Notes under the pieces: generated by a model
Database searches by the model: none
Told to the model about the DNA's origin: nothing
The model's input: the letters and a program-made list of their open reading frames with translations, nothing else
Shown here: in pieces, positions 60,083 to 64,000 of the stretch
Numbering within the stretch: position 1 is the stretch's first letter
Layout: every line of letters starts with the position of its first letter
Source of the DNA: Symbiopectobacterium purcellii_A
Lineage (GTDB): Bacteria > Pseudomonadota > Gammaproteobacteria > Enterobacterales > Enterobacteriaceae
DNA length: 64,000 bases
Assembly (NCBI RefSeq): GCF_052050035.1
Contig: NZ_CP189882.1
Location: 868,001 to 932,000, forward strand
Direction: 5' to 3'
Translations under genes and position numbers: made by a program

Positions 60083-61480
60083 ATGGAAACTCTCTACAAC
60101 ATCTTCACCATTTTCTTTGATCAGGTCATGACTAATGCCCCCTTGCTGCTGGGCATTGTGACCTTTCTCGGCTACCTGCTGTTGCGCAAAAGCGCCACGG
60201 TGATCATCAAAGGCACCATCAAGACGATCATCGGCTTTATGCTATTGCAGGCGGGCTCCGGCATCCTGACCGGCACCTTCAAACCCGTGGTCGCCAAGAT
60301 GTCCGAGGTGTATCAGATTAATGGTGCTATCTCTGACACCTACGCCTCGATGATGGCCACTATCGAACGCATGGGAGACGCCTACAGTTGGGTCGGCTAT
60401 GCGGTGCTGCTGGCGCTGGCACTGAACATTGTGTATGTCCTGCTGCGCCGTATTACCGGCATTCGCACCATTATGCTCACCGGCCATATCATGTTTCAGC
60501 AGGCGGGTTTGCTGGCGATGTTCTTCTATATTCTCGGTTACCCGATGTGGACCACCATCCTGTGCAGCGCCGTGCTGGTGTCGCTCTATTGGGGGATCAC
60601 CTCCAACATGATGTACAAGCCGACGCAGGAAGTGACCGACGGCTGTGGTTTCTCCATCGGCCACCAGCAGCAGTTCGCCTCATGGTTGGCCTACAAACTC
60701 GCCCCCTATCTGGGTAAAAAAGAAGAGAGCGTCGAAGATCTGAAGCTGCCCGACTGGCTGAATATCTTCCATGACAACATCGTCTCTACCGCCATCGTGA
60801 TGACCGTGTTCTTTGGCGCAATCCTTCTGTCATTCGGTATCGATACGGTGCAGAAGATGGCAGGCAAAACCCACTGGACTGTCTATATCCTGCAAACCGG
60901 TTTCCAGTTCGCCGTTGCCATTTTCATCATCGTGCAGGGCGTGCGCATGTTCGTTGCCGAACTGTCCGAAGCCTTCAACGGCATCTCTCAACGTCTGATC
61001 CCTGGTGCCGTGCTGGCTATCGACTGCGCTGCCATCTACAGCTTCGCCCCGAATGCAGTGGTATGGGGCTTTATGTGGGGCACTATCGGCCAACTGATCG
61101 CCGTTGGCATTTTGATTGGGATCGGCTCGCCCATCATGATCATCCCCGGCTTTATCCCGATGTTCTTCTCCAACGCCACCATCGGCGTGTTTGCCAACCA
61201 CTTTGGCGGCTGGCGCGCGGCGCTGAAAATCTGTCTGGTGATGGGGATGATTGAGATTTTTGGCTGCGTATGGGCGGTAAAACTCACCGGACTGTCGGCT
61301 TGGATGGGCATGGCGGACTGGTCAATTCTGGCACCGCCGCTGATGCAAGGCATGACGCTGGGCCTGTGGTTTATGGGCGTGGTGATCCTTATCGCGGTGG
61401 CCTACATGTACTTTGCCAGCCGCACCTTGCGGGCTGAAGAAGATGCAGAAAAACAACTCGCGCAAACCACCGCGCAATGA
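60083..61480 (+). CDS. ulaA: PTS L-ascorbate transporter subunit EIIC
   Basis: 465-aa inner-membrane permease with about eleven hydrophobic segments, beginning METLYNIFTIFFDQVMTNAP after GGAG. It imports L-ascorbate and passes it to EIIB for phosphorylation at C6. Conserved segments: GFMLLQAGSGILTGTFKPVV, MWTTILCSAVLVSLYWG and PGFIPMFFSNATIGVFANHF. The ATG 19 codons upstream gives a basic non-family leader and is rejected. First gene of ulaABCDEF. Confidence 0.95.
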   Translation: METLYNIFTIFFDQVMTNAPLLLGIVTFLGYLLLRKSATVIIKGTIKTIIGFMLLQAGSGILTGTFKPVVAKMSEVYQINGAISDTYASMMATIERMGDAYSWVGYAVLLALALNIVYVLLRRITGIRTIMLTGHIMFQQAGLLAMFFYILGYPMWTTILCSAVLVSLYWGITSNMMYKPTQEVTDGCGFSIGHQQQFASWLAYKLAPYLGKKEESVEDLKLPDWLNIFHDNIVSTAIVMTVFFGAILLSFGIDTVQKMAGKTHWTVYILQTGFQFAVAIFIIVQGVRMFVAELSEAFNGISQRLIPGAVLAIDCAAIYSFAPNAVVWGFMWGTIGQLIAVGILIGIGSPIMIIPGFIPMFFSNATIGVFANHFGGWRAALKICLVMGMIEIFGCVWAVKLTGLSAWMGMADWSILAPPLMQGMTLGLWFMGVVILIAVAYMYFASRTLRAEEDAEKQLAQTTAQ

Positions 61481-61496
61481 CGCTGGAGAAAGCACC

Positions 61497-61805
61497 ATGA
61501 CAGTTCGGATTCTGGCCGTATGCGGCTGTGGGCAAGGCAGTTCCATGATCATGAAGATGAAGGTGGATCAGTTCCTGACCCAACAAGGGGTGGTACACAC
61601 CGTCAACAGTTGTGCCGTCGGAGAATATAAAGCAGAGCTGAGCGGCGCGGACATCATTATCGCCTCGACCCACGTGGCGGATGAGATAACCGTAAGCGGC
61701 AACAAATATGTCGTCGGCGTGCGCAATATGCTCTCTGCCGCTGAGTTTGGTCCCAAGCTGATGGAGGTGATCAATGCCCACTTTCCTAAGAATGCTAAAG
61801 CGTAA
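61497..61805 (+). CDS. ulaB: PTS L-ascorbate EIIB
   Basis: 102-aa cytosolic phosphocarrier. The phosphocysteine loop is ILAVCGCGQGSSMIMKMK near the N-terminus. It passes phosphate from UlaC to incoming ascorbate. It starts 16 bp after ulaA with a GGAGA site. Confidence 0.94.
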   Translation: MTVRILAVCGCGQGSSMIMKMKVDQFLTQQGVVHTVNSCAVGEYKAELSGADIIIASTHVADEITVSGNKYVVGVRNMLSAAEFGPKLMEVINAHFPKNAKA

Positions 61806-61814
61806 GGAGTGTCC

Positions 61815-62285
61815 ATGAAGCTGCGCGATTCTCTGCTGGAAAACCGGTCAATCCGCCTGCAAGCGGAGGCCAGCACCTGGCAAGAAGCGGTCAAAATCGG
61901 TGTCGATCTGTTGGTAGCCGCTGATGTGGTCGAGCCGCGCTACTACCAGGCGATTCTCGATGGCGTAGAACGTTTTGGCCCCTACTTTGTGATAGCTCCC
62001 GGGCTTGCCATGCCCCATGGCCGCCCGGAGGAAGGGGTGAAAAAAACCGGCTTCGCGCTGGTAACACTAAAAACCCCACTGCCGTTCAACCATGAAGATA
62101 ACGATCCGGTGGATCTGCTGATCACGCTGGCCGCCGAAGATGCTACTGCACACCAAGAGGTGGGCATTATGCAGATCGTTAATCTGTTTGAGGATGAGGC
62201 GAATTTCGATCGCCTGCGCGCCTGCCGCACGGAGCAGGATGTTTTAGATCTGATTGATCGCGCCACGCTGGCCGCGACGGAATAA
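61815..62285 (+). CDS. ulaC: PTS L-ascorbate EIIA
   Basis: 156-aa EIIA of the mannitol/fructose type. The phosphohistidine segment is APGLAMPHGRPEEGVKKTGF. It takes phosphate from HPr and gives it to UlaB. It starts 9 bp after ulaB with AAGGAG. Confidence 0.94.
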   Translation: MKLRDSLLENRSIRLQAEASTWQEAVKIGVDLLVAADVVEPRYYQAILDGVERFGPYFVIAPGLAMPHGRPEEGVKKTGFALVTLKTPLPFNHEDNDPVDLLITLAAEDATAHQEVGIMQIVNLFEDEANFDRLRACRTEQDVLDLIDRATLAATE

Positions 62286-62295
62286 GGAGTCCCCG

Positions 62296-62949
62296 ATGCC
62301 ACAGTTACCGATGTTACAAGTTGCGCTGGATAACCAGACGCTGTCCGATGCCTACAACACCACCCGACTGATCGCAGAAGAGGTGGACATTATCGAAGTC
62401 GGCACCATTTTATGCGTGGGCGAAGGGGTGCGTGCCGTGCGCGATCTGAAAGCACTCTATCCGCACAAGATCGTGCTGGCCGATGCCAAGATCGCCGACG
62501 CGGGGAAAATCCTGTCACGCATGTGTTTTGAAGCCAATGCCGACTGGGTCACGGTGATCTGCTGCGCGGACATCAACACCGCAGCGGGCGCCCTGGCGGT
62601 AGCGCGCGAATTCGACGGCGATGTGCAGATCGAACTTACCGGCTTCTGGACCTGGGAACAGGCGGAAGCCTGGCGTGCGGCAGGGATTCAGCAAGTGGTG
62701 TATCACCGCAGCCGGGATGCACAGGCCGCTGGCGTCGCCTGGAGCGAAACCGACATCAGCGCCATCAAGCGCCTGGCTGAAATGGGCTTTAAAGTCACTG
62801 TCACCGGCGGTCTGGCGCTGGACGATCTGCAGCTGTTTCAGGGCATCCCGATTCACGTCTTTATCGCCGGACGCAGTATCCGCGATGCGGCAAGCCCGGT
62901 CGATGCTGCCCGTGAGTTTAAACGCCGTATTGCCCAACTGTGGGGCTAA
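62296..62949 (+). CDS. ulaD: 3-keto-L-gulonate-6-phosphate decarboxylase
   Basis: 217-aa TIM-barrel enzyme of the OMP-decarboxylase suprafamily. It decarboxylates 3-keto-L-gulonate 6-phosphate to L-xylulose 5-phosphate. The metal/active-site motif DxKxxD is IVLADAKIADAGKIL, and the phosphate-binding end is HVFIAGRSIRDA. It starts at MPQLPMLQVALDNQ after AAGGAGT. Confidence 0.95.
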   Translation: MPQLPMLQVALDNQTLSDAYNTTRLIAEEVDIIEVGTILCVGEGVRAVRDLKALYPHKIVLADAKIADAGKILSRMCFEANADWVTVICCADINTAAGALAVAREFDGDVQIELTGFWTWEQAEAWRAAGIQQVVYHRSRDAQAAGVAWSETDISAIKRLAEMGFKVTVTGGLALDDLQLFQGIPIHVFIAGRSIRDAASPVDAAREFKRRIAQLWG

Positions 62950-62959
62950 GGGAAGTAAC

Positions 62960-63820
62960 ATGCTGACAAAAGCGGTGCCGCTGGGCATCTACGAAAAAGC
63001 GTTACCTCCCGGCGAGGATTGGCTGGCACGCTTACAACTGGTCCATGAGTTGGGCTTTGATTTCGTCGAAATGTCGGTGGATGAAACCGATGAGCGCTTA
63101 GCCCGGCTGGATTGGGATCGGGAACAGCGTCTGGCGTTAGTCAATGCCATCGCGGCTACCGGTATTCGGGTGCCTTCCATGTGCCTGAGCGCGCACCGCC
63201 GCTTCCCACTGGGCTCACAGGATGACGCTATTCGCGATCAGGGGCTCACCATCATGCATAAAGCTATTGCGCTGGCGCAGGATGTGGGGATTCGTGTGAT
63301 TCAGTTGGCCGGTTACGATGTCTATTATCAGGAGGCCAATGAGATAACACGTGAGCGTTTTCGCGACGGCCTGCAACACGCGGTAGAAATGGCGAGCCGC
63401 GCACAGGTCACACTGGCGATGGAGATCATGGATTACCCCCTGATGAACTCCATCAGCAAAGCGCTAGGCTATGCCAACTACCTCAACAACCCGTGGTTCC
63501 AGCTCTATCCCGATATCGGTAACCTCTCGGCCTGGGATAATGATGTGCAGATGGAGTTGCGCGCAGGCCAAGGCCACATTGTCGCGGTGCACGTGAAAGA
63601 TACCCGCCCCGGCGTCTTCAAAAACGTGCCCTTCGGCACGGGCGTCGTGGATTTCGAACGCTGTTTTACCACGCTGAAAGAGAGCGGCTACCGTGGTCCT
63701 TATCTGATTGAGATGTGGAGCGAGAATGCCCCCGATCCCATCAAAGAAGTGCTCGCAGCGCGCGACTGGGTGAAACAGCGCATGGAACGCGCCGGTTTGC
63801 ACGTGGAGGAAGCCGCATGA
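62960..63820 (+). CDS. ulaE: L-xylulose-5-phosphate 3-epimerase (L-ribulose-5-P 3-epimerase)
   Basis: 286-aa TIM-barrel epimerase of the AP-endonuclease-2 fold. It converts L-xylulose 5-phosphate to L-ribulose 5-phosphate. Metal-ligand regions: TLAMEIMDYPLMNS, QLYPDIGNLSAW, VAVHVKDTRPG and YLIEMWSENAP. The start MLTKAVPLGIYEKAL is 10 bp after ulaD. Its stop overlaps the ulaF ATG (ATGA). Confidence 0.95.
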   Translation: MLTKAVPLGIYEKALPPGEDWLARLQLVHELGFDFVEMSVDETDERLARLDWDREQRLALVNAIAATGIRVPSMCLSAHRRFPLGSQDDAIRDQGLTIMHKAIALAQDVGIRVIQLAGYDVYYQEANEITRERFRDGLQHAVEMASRAQVTLAMEIMDYPLMNSISKALGYANYLNNPWFQLYPDIGNLSAWDNDVQMELRAGQGHIVAVHVKDTRPGVFKNVPFGTGVVDFERCFTTLKESGYRGPYLIEMWSENAPDPIKEVLAARDWVKQRMERAGLHVEEAA

Positions 63821-64000
63821 TAGCGCAACTGAAACAACGCGTCTTTGAAGCCAATATGGCCCTGCCTCAGCACGGTCTGGTGACGTACACCTGGGGGAAT
63901 GTGAGTGCTGTCGAACGCGAACGCGGTCTGGTGGTTATCAAACCCAGCGGCGTCGCCTATGAAGTGATGCGGGCCGAGGATATGGTGGTGGTCGATGTAC
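63817..64000 (+). CDS. ulaF: L-ribulose-5-phosphate 4-epimerase, partial at window end
   Basis: The first 61 codons are present: MIAQLKQRVFEANMALPQHG, then TWGNVSAVERERGLVVIKPSGV. This is the class II aldolase/epimerase N-terminus, and it supplies D-xylulose 5-phosphate to the pentose phosphate pathway. Translationally coupled to ulaE. The rest lies beyond 64000. Confidence 0.94.
   Translation, partial: MIAQLKQRVFEANMALPQHGLVTYTWGNVSAVERERGLVVIKPSGVAYEVMRAEDMVVVDV

Overview
The window comes from an enterobacterial chromosome. The core genes ispB, mdh, argR, tsaD, rpsU-dnaG-rpoD, parE-yqiA-cpdA-yqiB-nudF, tolC-ygiB-ygiC and speA all have Enterobacterales-type sequences and mostly the expected gene order. 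A dispersed 0.2 kb repeat typical of Serratia/Pectobacterium/Dickeya-like genomes is also present. Insertion sequences make up roughly 45% of the window. The core genes are intact, while accessory genes are being broken. This pattern (IS expansion plus young pseudogenes) is what is seen in recently host-restricted enterobacteria such as Sodalis-type or Serratia symbiotica-type symbionts. The genus cannot be fixed from the sequence alone.

Layout. 1-12078: ispB, two Mu-repressor-like HTH genes, a broken sfsB carrying an IS630 copy, mdh, argR, tsaD, the rpsU-dnaG-rpoD operon, tRNA-Ile(CAU) and a truncated lipoprotein gene. 12079-21487: a 9.4 kb nest of IS21, IS5-type, IS256, IS903, IS630 and IS3 pieces. 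21488-37138: a broken MFS transporter, a LacI regulator, a GNAT enzyme, the parE operon, tolC-ygiB-ygiC, a Sel1 gene and ygiD that are both truncated by one deletion, and an ABC-F ATPase. 37139-45932: IS5 containing IS256, a flxA-like gene split by IS21, a P2-type integrase, half of a second MFS transporter, and glpE. 45933-51701: a second IS nest. 51702-54360: speA. 54361-59895: a third IS nest that includes a Tn3-family remnant. 59896-64000: the L-ascorbate operon ulaABCDEF, with ulaF running off the end.

Element sizes, confirmed by subtracting nested insertions: IS256 family 1309 bp (8-bp target duplication), IS5-family DDE_4 type 1037 bp (3-bp duplication), IS903 group 1056 bp (9-bp duplication), IS630 884 bp including both TAs. 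Two non-coding miniature elements are also active. MITE-A adds 94 bp per insertion, targets TA and has IS630-like ends (six copies). MITE-B is 189 bp, has IS903-like ends and perfect 9-bp target duplications (three copies). Many IS copies sit inside other IS copies, which gives a readable relative chronology. Several copies have mismatched flanks and so mark deletions or inversions.

How the genes work together. rpsU-dnaG-rpoD couples translation, replication priming and transcription. nudF-yqiB-cpdA-yqiA lies upstream of parE and is divergent from tolC. ulaA-F encodes PTS uptake of L-ascorbate and its conversion to D-xylulose 5-phosphate. No CRISPR array, toxin cluster or clearly new multi-gene system was seen. 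The most unusual content is the two MITE families and the layered IS architecture.
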